Source: Holtermannia corniformis (lineage: Eukaryota > Basidiomycota > Tremellomycetes > Holtermanniales). Taken from it: a DNA stretch of 64,000 nt. Positions 1 through 10,083 of the stretch are shown here, piece by piece. The position numbers and the translations under genes are program-made. The notes beneath the pieces were generated by a model that was not told where the DNA came from, did not search any database, and worked only from the letters and a program-made list of their open reading frames with translations. Every line of letters starts with the position of its first letter. The first letter of the stretch is position 1. The stretch is from assembly GCA_001599935.1 (NCBI GenBank), contig BCIJ01000020.1:294107-358106 (forward strand), given 5' to 3'.

Positions 1-281
1 TCATCGAGCGCATCGAGTTCGGACTGATAGAGGCGAAAGAGCGAGCGGAAATCATGCTCAGGCTTACGCAGAAGCCTCTCGAATGTCTCTGCGCCATTGT
101 GGACCCTCTCCTGGCCCTCTGCGCGCTGCCTTGACAGATACCGGGAAGACCGGCTGGCATCAAGACGATCTTGCAGATCATCCAGATCCGAGTCGTCAGA
201 CGGCACTCCAGCCTCTTTCAACTCGCCTATGAGTTGGGCCAGGCTTTTCTCCATCTTTGCCTTCTCAGTATAGCGTGGCAT
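1..281 (-). CDS. Hypothetical protein, N-terminal part only
   Basis: An open frame on the minus strand starts at the ATG at 279-281 and runs off the left edge without a stop. The roughly 93 visible residues begin MPRYTEKAKMEKSLAQ and are acidic and helical. Near residue 75 comes a stretch reading RKPEHDFRSLFRLYQSEL. The spacing of F, R and L there loosely resembles the region that precedes the DDE nuclease domain in fungal Harbinger-type transposases and their domesticated relatives. No catalytic residue lies inside the window, so that is only a suggestion. It could equally be an unrelated cellular gene. It is divergent from the chitinase, with about 310 bp between the start codons. Confidence 0.45.
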   Translation of the reverse strand, partial: MPRYTEKAKMEKSLAQLIGELKEAGVPSDDSDLDDLQDRLDASRSSRYLSRQRAEGQERVHNGAETFERLLRKPEHDFRSLFRLYQSELDALD

Positions 282-593
282 GATGCGTTGACGGTGGTTG
301 AGAGTAGTTTGTAGTTCACCTCGATGAAGACTGCAGGTTGCACGTGTAGAAAACTCTAGTAGTCGTGCGTGTAGCGTCCCTAACAAGTCTACGGGGTGTT
401 CAAGTCAAGTTACCTAAAGTGGCAACTTGGCTTGTCACCCGCTCACCGTACTATCCGCCGTACTCATGAACTGAACACCCCTATTGTCACCGCAGTACGT
501 GGCCCGAAAGGACACAATGGGCTAGAAAAAGCATCAACCGGCTTCGGCACAGGACTTGGACGAGCAGCCCTCTCGCTCGCGACCACCGTTATC
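282..593. promoter_or_regulatory. Divergent intergenic region upstream of the chitinase
   Basis: Promoter region shared by the left-edge gene and the chitinase. It contains a CACGTG E-box at 341-346 and a CCCTAAC telobox-like word at 378-384. A broken inverted repeat has arms near 393-409 and 465-481, sharing GGGGTGTTCA and its complement. A smaller inverted repeat (CAAGTT / AACTTG) is nested around 404-430. No TATA box is clear. Confidence 0.4.
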
Positions 594-2518
594 ATGATCT
601 CGCTCGCTCACACACTGACATGTGTTCTAGCGGCGTCGACCGTCGTGTCTGCAGGGCATGGGGGGTTTTCGAGACGTCGAAGCAACCACAGGCGACTGCT
701 CGAGAGCACCGTTGGTGTCAATGTCACTGTTGGGTCATCGTCTGAGCAACAGAAACCATTTGTGTGGGTCACTCGACGCAAATCTGATACTCTGCTGACT
801 CTGGCGTAGCTCAGCTTGGTATGCTGGTATGCGAGGCCCGACCGCACCGGTAGTAGCTCACCAGTGTGCTAGATTGGTTGGAGTTCTCTGAAAAGGACAT
901 CGACTTCACCAAAGTCAGTATCATGGAACCTCCAGCACGACTGACAGTGTTCCTAGATTGACCACTTGGACTACTTTGTGCTTCCCACGACCGATGACGG
1001 CGCAACGGGCTACCTCGACCCTACCGGCGTAACAACAGAAAAGGTCAATGCTCTTCTCAAAGCCGCACACAATGCTGGGTCAACTGTTTCTATGTCGATC
1101 GGTGGTTGGACAGCGTCAGGAGCGTTCAGCACCGCTGTGCGTACCAAGTGCAAGCGCAAGACGTTCATCAAGGCCATCAAAGAGTACCTTGATGCTGGCG
1201 TGGTGCGTGTGATTTCGGTGGAATGTACGACTCGCTGACGGCGCGTAGGAGAAGTTCGATGGCGGTAAGTGCCATAGGCTGTCTGACAAAGACGCTTCTG
1301 ACTCCAGCGCCTCGATCCAGTGGACATCGGTGAGTCTCTGACGCTCAAGCTTTGGTCGAGACGAATGTTGACTGAATGTCAATAGATTGGGAATTCCCCG
1401 TTGGCGGCGTGCGTGCGATGCCTTGGCATGCCAAGTAGTGCTCACATTTGACAGGGATTGCCCTGCAACACCTACCGAGACGATGATGTGGCCAAGCTAC
1501 TGCTGTTCCTGAAAGAGCTGCGCGAGGCACTGGGTCCTTCAAAGCGGATCAGCATTGATGTATCCTCGGCTGGTCTCAAGAAGCCTGCCCCGAACGCTGG
1601 CGATGAGCCCGTTAGCGCCAGTGAGCCCGACGACAAGGACTACTATGGCGACATTGCGCAGCATGTCGACTTTGTGGTGCGTATCCGCGCCCTCTGCATG
1701 ATGCAAGCTGACAACTGATAGAACATTATGGTATGTGATAGACGTGCGCGACTCCTTGTCCTCATCACAGCAGCTGTATGATCTCTTCGGCAATTGGAGC
1801 GCCACGACTGGGCCGAACAGTCCACTCCAACACGAATGTTCCAATGGACTGAACACACTCTCCGCAGCTTCTGCGGTTGATCTGTGGACGAGCGTAGCAG
1901 GCTTCAAGCCAAGCCAAGTGGTGCTGGTGCGTCTGCTTCCCAGGCTTCGCTCTTCTCTCGCTAAACCTGCTCAGGGCATCCCTGCGTACAGCTATGCTTA
2001 CAATCTCGCCGGCGCCTACAATGCATCCGCGGGGATCTTTCAGCAGTTCTCGACCGAGCACCCGAAAGCGGCCTCTGGCGAACCGGATGACTTTGGCCCG
2101 GATGTCTGCGGCAATACCGCCGACGAGGCGGGTAACTGGAACTATGCGGCGCTTGTGAAAGGCGGGGTCAGTCATCATGCAGCGCCAGCCATGAGCTGAC
2201 TCGACTCGCACAGTTCATCAACAAAGACGGCTCCGGAGCCTCGCTCGAGCGCCACTTTGACAACTGCTCGCAGACGCCGTACCTGATTGGCGCAATGAAC
2301 ACGACGTATGCGCCAACTCAGCTCGTTGCATACGACGACCCTGTCAGCTTCGAGGCCAAGGGCAGTTGGGCGAGGTCACAGAACCTGGCTGGCGTTGCGA
2401 TCTTTGAGGCGTACGTGCTAATGGTCCACCAAGTGAACATACTGACGCAGTTCAACTCAGTTCGGGTGATGTCGACTCGCAGCTCGTCAATGGCGTGCGT
2501 AAAGGCCTTGGTCTGTGA
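594..2518 (+). CDS. Secreted GH18 (class V) chitinase
   Basis: Hydrolyses beta-1,4-linked N-acetylglucosamine, probably in wall remodelling or nutrition. The ATG at 594 opens a signal peptide (MISLAHTLTCVLAASTVVSA). The GH18 barrel follows, interrupted by many short introns: first strand SAWYADW, then IDHLDYFVLP, the substrate-site strand MSIGGW, and the catalytic motif DGVDIDWEFP with its essential Glu. The catalytic motif forms only if a 9-nt exon at 1321-1329 is joined between introns 1265-1320 and 1330-1385. The chain then continues through GLPCNTYRDDDVAK, ISIDVSSAG and VVLGIPAYSYAY. The last exon starts after the AG near 2460 and reads SGDVDSQLVNGVRKGLGL before the TGA at 2516-2518. No chitin-binding module or GPI signal is seen. 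The family is certain; some exon edges are approximate. Confidence 0.9.
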
Positions 2519-2647
2519 GGTCGAGGTTTGAAGCTGCTGAGCAGCGTACGGTGATATTCATATTTGCAAATGACAAAGGGATTATTGAATCTCGTCAACC
2601 CTGCCCAGCGCGGTCTGCTGTGTACAACGAAGCACTGCTTGTTTCCC

Positions 2648-5052
2648 TTACGAACTCGAGAACAAGAGGCGATAGATGCGCTTCCAAAGTGGCGCAGTGG
2701 CACGCTCGGCGCGGTACTGTCGCATGTCCTCGACCGTGAGCCAAGACTTGCGGCCAGTGTCGAGGTCGATCTCGTGTGCGCGCTTGGGCGTGGTACGCTT
2801 CCAAGCGTAGCCAATGATGTAGAACAAGATAAGAACGGGCGCAGCCAAGTAGGCCTCTGCGCGGGAGATTAGCTCTGCAATGATGCCGACTCGGATGTAG
2901 ACTTACTGAAGAAGGTGGTGGCCACCTCGCCAGAGTCAGAAGCCATGCCACCGATGGGCCATAGAGCGACGTAGAATTGGGCGATGAGAACAATGACGAT
3001 GAGGAATGCGCCGAGGGCGGAACCGTAAGCGCCGCCGATAGCGCGGAACGGCAACTCCTCGAGCGAGTGACCCTGGACTTTCCAAGCGCGACGGAAGCGG
3101 ATGCTGAGTAGGCTCAGCACGGCCTCGCGTTTCTCAGCGCGTAACATACTGGGTGATGCAGATTGAGAGCCAGGTGAACAGCGTCGACAAACCCGACAAG
3201 GCCAACAGCCAGTCGACTGGTGGCGAGTCAGTCGTTGGTACCCGGACAATGTCAAATACCACTTACAGACTTGGCCACTGGCAGACTCGGCATCCGGATC
3301 CGATGGCGTGGGGGCGCATGACACGTAAGCAATGGGAATGAATGCCAAGATGGCGACAGTGGACCAAAGAGGGCGCGAAGCCTTGTCGACTGCAAATGGT
3401 CAGCCGAATGATCTATACTGATTCGTGTACTGACCATAGGTGAAGATCTTGGGGGCGTAACCAGTCTCGGCCACTGTAGAAGCGTGTGAGCTTAAAGTCG
3501 TCTTGGCCACGCTGACAACGCACAGGCAGTGAGAGTACGCGAGCCAGCGTACACACACGACAGGGCGATGGACATGACAGCGACACAGATAGTGGCGTTG
3601 ATCAAGTCTGCGAAACAATTGAGCGCATGTACAGTACGTTCGGAACGCTGGACTAACGGTTCAGGCCCTTGATGCCAGCGCGGTCAATAACAATGACGAA
3701 AGGCGAAATGTCGGCACCCTGCGCTCGTCAGTATGCACTTGACCTATGCCGGCAAACAACATACCGAGCCGTTGAAGAGACGCTCGTCGTTGTAGGGAAC
3801 CATCAGACCGATGATGGTGAGCGAGGTGATGTAGATGATGGTCTGACCAACGTCAGTGCCGTCCAGCGCGCCCTGGACCAAACTCACGATACGCCAGAAA
3901 GTGTTCTTGACGGCCGAAGGCATAGTCTTGCGCGGGTTGGGTGTTTCGGTCGCAGCAAGACCGACGAGCTCGGTGCCTGCGAACGAGAACGCAGCGGTGA
4001 CGAAGACACTGCAGAGACCCTTGAAACCGTTGCCAGCGAACGCGTCGTAGGGGTCTTTCCAGTAGCGACCGCCAACGTATTCTCCGTAGTCACCGGATGA
4101 TGGCCCGCCGCCGCAGTTGCAGACGATACCGATGAAGATGAAGAGAACGACGACAAACAGCTTCAAGCACGAAGCCCAGAACTCTTCTTCGGCGAAACCG
4201 AGCGTTCCGAACACGGTGGCGATGAGGATGACGGCGACAAAGATGGTGATCAGGGCACCGAGTGGGACCGAGTCTCCCGACCAGTACTGCACGGTGGACA
4301 CGGCGACGGTCTGGGTGCGTAAGCCTAGGATATCTAAACGTGGATTCACTCACGATCTCGAGTGGAAGGACCACAGCCCATTGCAGGACGTCTGGTCGAG
4401 CGTTGTCAGTGCTAGACGTCAGCGAAGCGCATTTACGTACAGTTCCAGCCCATGGCGAAAGCGAAAGCGGGGTCGAGCATACGGTTGGCGAGCGTGTAGA
4501 AACCGCCCGAGACGGGGTAGAGAATGGCCATTTCACCCAAGGCTTGCGTAACGTTGATCAACATGACGCCCATGATGATCCATGCAATGAGGACACCGGC
4601 AGGACCGCCGCGGGAGAGGGCAGAGCCGGAACCGACGAAAAGACCTGGGCGCAGTCAGCGCGTGGTCAAAGCGGACCGTTGACGACTTGCCAGTTCCGAT
4701 GGAGCCACCGACGGCAATCATCTGCAAATGCCGAGGCTTCATCTTCTGCTGAAGCATGGGCGAGTCCTGGATGACCAGGTTTGGGTCCTTGCCCGAACCG
4801 TGCGAGACGATTCCGCTGCGACGAGGTCAGTCTGAATCTGGCAGGCCTCGGGTCCACCCACCCAGTCGTGCCCGGAGCACGCTTGAAGCTCTCGGCAGAG
4901 AGACCGACCCTGGTCCAGACAGACTCCTTGCTAGGGTCATAGAGCCCGTTGGGCACCGTCTGTTTTTCATAGTTGGCCTCGGGGTCGACGGCATAGACGT
5001 CGGCCGAGGTATGGCCCTCGGCGACTTTGTCGTGGTCGTGATCGTAGCCCAT
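2648..5052 (-). CDS. Amino-acid permease (fungal AAT/YAT family)
   Basis: Plasma-membrane proton-coupled amino-acid uptake. The ATG is at 5050-5052. The hydrophilic cytosolic N-terminus (MGYDHDHDKVAEGHTS...) leads to the family hallmark KPRHLQMIAVGGSIGTG at the start of the first helix. The helices follow across several introns, including INVTQALGEMAILYPVSGGFYT-type sequence, a helix rich in V, I, F and L (around 4120-4300) and FSFAGTELVGLAATETPNPRKTMP. The last helix, VLILFYIIGYAWKR, is followed by the cytosolic tail with EIDLDTGRKSW and YRAERATAPLWKRIYRLLF. Those tail motifs are typical of GAP1/AGP1-like fungal permeases. Individual substrates cannot be read from the sequence. The upstream region carries several GATA motifs, consistent with nitrogen-catabolite control. 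It is convergent with the chitinase (about 130 bp). Confidence 0.93.
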
Positions 5053-5130
5053 CGCGGTCTGCGCTTGTGTGCAGAGAGAGTGGTAAGAGGGACCCGGCAA
5101 GGACTGGAGCCGCGGGTTTATACGCAGCCG

Positions 5131-5336
5131 TCTATCTGCCCCCTGTGCACGACCGGCGATAAGGTCTTGTGACGACAGGGGCCGGTTGATCCCAAACGGG
5201 TGCGCGAACAGGCGAGCCAAGGAACCACACGTTAGCGCGCCACATGGTGCGCGACGTCTTGAGCTGGTTTTGATTGGGCATGCGAGCGGCGTCGCGGGCC
5301 GTTTGGGCCACAGTCTGAGACTTTGCAGCTGATAAG
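5131..5336. promoter_or_regulatory. GATA-motif cluster in permease/ARA2 divergent promoter
   Basis: The 540-bp region between the permease start (5052) and the dehydrogenase start (5596) contains CAGATAG (minus strand, about 5131-5137), CGATAAG (5157-5163) and TGATAAG (5330-5336). HGATAR sites bind AreA/Nit2/Gln3-type nitrogen regulators, and amino-acid permease genes are classic targets. Regulation of this gene is inferred from motif and context only. The rest of the interval shows no gene. Confidence 0.4.
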
Positions 5337-5595
5337 CCTCGTACGTGCTCCACATGGACGATCCCACTGCCGGGACCGAGGCGCGACAGCAGCGGACAGC
5401 AACTTGGCATAATGAAACGATGCGCCTTGGCAAGGCTGCTCTGATCGGTGTGCCACACGAACATGGCATCGCCACTCGTGATCGGATCGCTGCGACAGAC
5501 GGAGATGCCGTCGGTGCCCCATGGACGCCGGCGGATAGCTCGATCACATTTGGGAATCTCGCCGAGTGATCCAACCAGGAGCAAGCTGCTTGTCC

Positions 5596-7045
5596 ATGTC
5601 GTTGCCTCCGTATCACCCTGCCCAACCAGAACCGTCGTATCCATCCCTCGATTCGAGCGAGATCGCAGTCGAGGCGGAGGATGGCGTGAGAACGCAGCCC
5701 CTATCATCATTGAACCATGTCAGTAGCTCTGGTGGAGCAGATAAGGACTCGAGTGCGTCATGGCAAACTCACGTCACACCGCAGACAACCCCGGGCTTGC
5801 CTGACCTCGTGTTGGGCTGTGCCGTATTCGGGATCGGCATCTACAATGACGAACGGGCGATCTTGTCCGACCTGCCTGTGCGTCTTGTTCGGCTTGCCCT
5901 GCGTTATGGGATCACTGCGTTCGATACCGGTTCGTGAGCTCGAGACGCAGCGACCTGAGCCAACCATACTTAGCTCCACACTACCACCCGTCCGAGCTCA
6001 TCCTCGCACGCGCCCTGGTGGCATTGAAGCCGCAGTACCCGAGAGAGGCCTATCAGATCATCACAAAGGCGGGAAAGTTTGGCCCAAAGTTTGCTGATCA
6101 CGACTACTCGCCTGAAGCGATCACCGCGAGCGTCGACCGCAGCTTGAAACGGTTCGAGGCTGTGCATGCAGATGGGCAAGAAGCGTATCTCGATGTCGTG
6201 TGTGCGTGCGTAGAGTGCGGTGCAGCACCGACTGATCAGTATAGACTTGCACGATGTCGAATTCATTGCCGATCGTCCGGATCCGGCCGGTTCGCATCTC
6301 GAAGCACTGGACGCAGCACACTGTGCAGAATACAACTTGCAATTCTTACACGATGCTTCGAACCCGCCCAAGGCGCTCGGCAAAGGTGATGCTCTCATCC
6401 TCGGCGCTGTCGCCATGCTGCGCAAGTACCAGCGCCAAGGCAAGATCCGAAAAGTCGGGATCGCAGGCTACAGCCTCCCGCTGCTCCTCCGCCTCTGCCT
6501 GCTCGTGCTATGGGAGACTGGCGAGCCACTGGACATTGTCCAAAACTATGGGCACCACAACCTGCTCAATTCGACGCTCCCGACGTTCCTGCCGTATCTC
6601 ACAAACGGAGCGCAAGTGAGCCAGGTCGTGAATGCTTCGCCGTTCAACATGGGCTTGTTGACGACGCGTGGACCGCCAGAGTGGCATCCGGCGAGTGAGC
6701 AAGTCAAGGCGGTCGTCAAGGACGTGATTGGACATGTCGAGGCGCGCGACGGGCCGAGCATCGAGGAGCTAGCGGCGGGCTTTGGTACGCGCGAGCTCAA
6801 GACGAGTAACGGGCGCAACGTCCCGGTCGTGGTCGGTGTCAAGGATCTGAACGAGGTCGGTCATGGGCGGCGTGATGAGCCGCGGCTGACGTGCCAAGCT
6901 GCATCTGGCCGTCGAGACATACAACCGCGTTCGGGGCGTTGAAGGTGATGTCAAGCGGCAAGACGAGGAAAAGGCCGTGCGAGCCGCGTTGCAAGCCAAA
7001 GGCGTCGCAGACTGGAGTTGGCAATCGCCGCCCAGCGAGGGATGA
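5596..7045 (+). CDS. ARA2: Aldo/keto reductase, Ara2-type D-arabinose (L-galactose) dehydrogenase
   Basis: NAD-dependent oxidation of D-arabinose to the lactone, the penultimate step of D-erythroascorbate synthesis in fungi. It starts at 5596; an in-frame ATG at 5566 would add ten residues. The reductase core begins PDLVLGCAVFGIGIYNDE. It contains the Ara2/L-galactose dehydrogenase signature ITAFDT followed after a short intron by PYYHPSELILARAL, which holds the catalytic Asp and Tyr region. ITKAGKFGP supplies the Lys and LHDVEF the His. Later landmarks are GKIRKVGIAGYSLPLL and VNASPFNMGLL. The last intron joins VVVGVKDLNE to LHLAVETYNRV, and the protein ends QSPPSEG at the TGA at 7043-7045. 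The N-terminal 50 residues are Ser/Pro-rich and not part of the fold. Confidence 0.85.
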
Positions 7046-7152
7046 CGGCGAGATGTAGAAAGAGGATACAACATGCATAGCCGCCAGACTGTCGTGCTAC
7101 AGTAGATCAGCATCCGCGTGGGCGCACCTCACAGCGTACCAAACGTGCCCGA

Positions 7153-7553
7153 CTAAGCAGTCGTCATCTTGTACCGCGAGGTATCAAGTACCTTTACTCC
7201 ACAGCCTGCGCAGAGACCTATCCAAGTCAGCCCCCCCCCATCCCCGGCAATCCACTAACCCTTCTTGTGCGCACACTTGTGGCCTAGAATCCGACATCAG
7301 CCCCGTCCTCAGCCTGCGTAGACTCACACCGCGTCTTGGTACTCTCGATCCCCATCTTGCACTCGACGCACTTGTTGCCGTACGCCGTGCCCTTTGCGCT
7401 CCCGGCGCCGGGGCGCGCATACGGGTTCACGCTCGCCTTGCCTTTTTTGCTCAGTAGCTTGTTCTCGCCAATCTTGCGGCCTGCAGACGTCGTTGAGGGA
7501 TCGGGAGCGGCGAGGGTGGTGACGTTTGCGCGCTCACACTTGCGGCAGACCAT
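7153..7553 (-). CDS. CRIPT: CRIPT family cysteine-rich protein
   Basis: Small zinc-knuckle protein. In animals CRIPT was found as a PDZ-binding protein and later as a partner of RBM48-ARMC7 in minor-intron splicing; the fungal role is not established. It starts MVCRKCERANVTTLAAPD and has the family block GRKIGENKLLSKKGKASVNPYARP. Four Cys pairs are restored by splicing: VCRKC, CVECK, CHKCAHKKG and CAGCG. A 24-nt exon encodes HKCAHKKG. The last exon reads LCAGCGVKVLDTSRYKMTTA, with stop at 7153-7155. Length (about 100 residues) and end match the family. It is tandem with SF3A3, 106 bp upstream of that gene's stop. Confidence 0.88.
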
Positions 7554-7659
7554 TGTGTGTATAGGTAGAGTCTCGCTGTGTGGACCACTGGAGTCGCCAC
7601 CGGTTCAGGGTGGCCCTGCAGCGACCGTGTGAAAGTAACCAAGAGCATGCGATCCATCA

Positions 7660-9691
7660 CTAGATCAGACCCTGGCGCTTCAAATCCTCGTACGTCTTCT
7701 TGTCGTACCTACAGACGGAGATCAGTATCGTCCACCTCCACCGCAAGCAGACGTACACGTTACCGTCGCGATCCTCAAACTCTTCCTGCTTTTCGAGCGC
7801 GGCCATCTCTTGCCGGCCTTCAATCTTGAGCTTTTCAGCCACTGCGAGGGAATCCAGTCAGCCAGGGTCGTCTGTAGCGAGTGGCACGTACGAGCCAAGG
7901 CATCTTGAATCTTTGTGATCTCGTGGAAGTGCTTGGTGTTGGGGAGCCCGAGCGCCTTCATGCCGAACGCATGGCGGGCTTCCTGGAAATGCCGATCGAA
8001 TGCTTTACTGTGCGGTTGTCAGCACGGTATGGCGGCATAGCGAGCGCATGTATTCCTCGTGTAGCGCAGCGCGCTACCGTTCAACACCACACGCCAGCTC
8101 GATCAACTGACCGGCCCATGTAAACGTAATCCGAGCAGATCTCACACTTGAACGGGGTGCCCAAGCCATGCAGCTTGTACAGCCAATACGGGATCGGTTT
8201 CCCGTCCCACCCGAGCGGGAGCTTCAACGGGTTATAGATCCGGCCCTCGTCCTCGTCGTCGTCGTCTTCGTCCTCGTTCTCGGCCTGGACGGGCTCTTGT
8301 TCGGGCTCTTGTTCGTTTTCAAACTCGCGCAGTTCCTGTTCGCGCTCTTGCGCTGTCAACGCGGCGCGCCGCTCGACGTTTTGTTTGCTGTCGGCTAGGA
8401 TGGTCGGGACTGGGTCGCGCGTGAGGAGATGGGTGATTAGGTGGGTCAGGCGGGCGGGCGCGTAGTATTTGTTTCGCCGCGGGGTGCTGGTGCTGGTGCT
8501 GGCTGCTTGCGCTTCAGGAGCGGTCGTACCAGCCGCTTGGTTCTTCAAGTGTTTCTTCGACTTGACGTGCGATTCGTACACTGACCGCTTGGCGAGGTGG
8601 ATCTGGCCTGTGAGAAGAATCAGCCTCGAGACGTGATACAGTCAACGATACTGACAGTAGGCACACCAGATGGGCTGTTCGGCGCCCTCGTTGCCCGTCG
8701 CGGTCGATTTGGCTTTGCTTGGCGGTGCCCAGCCTTGGATCCGGCCACTGTCCCAGGCCGTCTCAAACTCGACTTCTTGGTCTTTGAGCTCGCTCTCAAT
8801 GTTGATGAGCGGTTGGACGCGTGCAAAGAAGGATAGCAAGTAGGTGTGGAGGGTCGTTAGGTAGCTGCAGTAGTGATCAGCAAGCTGGGCAAGCTGCATC
8901 CCGAGCAGACAGCTCTACGAGCTGCTAAGCGACGCACTTCAAGTACGCGGGCGTCGCCTTGTCTTCGAGTGAGAAATGGCGCTCGACTTGGCCCCGGCTG
9001 AGCATGTCGAGAAAGGCGAGGTACGGAAAGCCGACGGAGCCTTTGAGGATGTTAAAGTATTGGGCGTGCGGGACGTAGAGGTCAAGATAGCGCCCTAGCA
9101 TCTCTTCGCCCGAGAACACGCCGTCGAGCGCTGCGGCCTGTCAGTGTGATCTGCCGACCTTGTGGGCGGCACTGACGATCCTGGACCGTCTCGCGGCCGT
9201 CTTCATCCACCAGGACGGTCACGCCGTCGCCATAGACAAAGTCATCCAAGTCGTGCTGAAACTGTTTCGCGTCGAGATCCGGTTGAGCGCGATGGTAGCT
9301 CTTGATGTGTTCGAACCGCTTGTAGAACTCGGACAGGTCGTCTGTGCCCGAGCCTGGTGGTGGTGCGGACAAGAGAGCGAGCTCGGTCGTGCGCAGGCTG
9401 GTGTGCTGCGTGTCAGCTTGTGCAGACTGGGTGCAGCGACTGACCCGGTGGAATCGGCATACTGCTCTCTGAGAGAGGCCTTCAAGCTCTGGATGCGGTC
9501 CAGCAAGTCTGCCGCTTTGCGCTCGCGCCTGACCTTGTTGCGGTGCTGCGGCTGTCAGCCTTTGGTCGCCGTGTGGCACTTTGCGAGGGACTGACCGTGG
9601 TCGCTGGCAGGATCAAGACTTGAGCCAGTGCGTGCTCGTAGCGCTCGACCTCTTCGTGGCCCTGTCTTTGGGTTTCGATGATCGAGTCCAT
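7660..9691 (-). CDS. SF3A3: Splicing factor 3A subunit 3 (SF3a60 / Prp9)
   Basis: Component of the SF3a complex of the 17S U2 snRNP, needed for branch-site recognition. It starts [21 protein letters not shown], the conserved N-terminal helix. Following in order across introns are [10 protein letters not shown], the region ending LDDFVYGDG, the block [16 protein letters not shown]...[11 protein letters not shown], and a first C2H2-type finger with WCAYCQ and [11 protein letters not shown]. An acidic linker ([11 protein letters not shown]) precedes the family signature [24 protein letters not shown] and the second finger [14 protein letters not shown]...[21 protein letters not shown]. The C-terminus reads DGNVY...[15 protein letters not shown], also diagnostic. 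The U2 snRNA gene found at 46.1-46.4 kb encodes its RNA partner. It is divergent from ARP2. Confidence 0.95.
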
Positions 9692-10083
9692 GCTGGCGTG
9701 TATGCAATGTCGTTAAGATCGTTCAAGATGGTGGTGGTGGTGATGGTGGGGGTTAACGCGGCGGAAGGGGGTTACCGCTTAAACTATAACTCCGAAACGC
9801 CGACAGTGGCCACCCCGCTGCACTCATCACCGCGTCGATGGTGGTTATAGGATCCGTATAGAGTCAGCATCAGCATCAGCTCGGGACACTGCAGCACCAG
9901 GCAGGGTAGACCGCATAGCCACACGCGATATCCCAGTCCAGCTCGTAGCGCCCACATCCCATCAGTGAGCGAGCTGCACATCCACTGGCCGTGCTGAACC
10001 AACCCTTGCCCAGGTACGAATCACTACACCCCAGCTTACAGCAGCTCGCGCCACCACCCGCCGATCTAACCGCTCCCACCACC
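9692..10083. promoter_or_regulatory. Divergent promoter SF3A3/ARP2 with telobox-like element
   Basis: A 392-bp bidirectional promoter. Two copies of GGGGGTTA lie at 9748-9755 and 9767-9774, rotations of a TTAGGGGG telomere-type unit. An ACGCCGACAGTGGC word (9797-9810) follows; it is the reverse complement of a GCCACTNTCGGCGT sequence seen upstream of the bromodomain gene near 59.95 kb. A GGT-rich simple repeat occupies about 9728-9750. Confidence 0.45.

Noticed and set aside
2454..2531. Alternative end of the chitinase in the frame ending CEVEV
   Set aside because: Splicing at the AG near 2460 gives SGDVDSQLVNGVRKGLGL, which fits GH18 C-termini; the other frame does not.
4666..5625. 319-codon minus-strand frame upstream of the permease
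   Set aside because: Only its middle part is permease exon; it runs through introns and the promoter, and the conserved start is the ATG at 5052.
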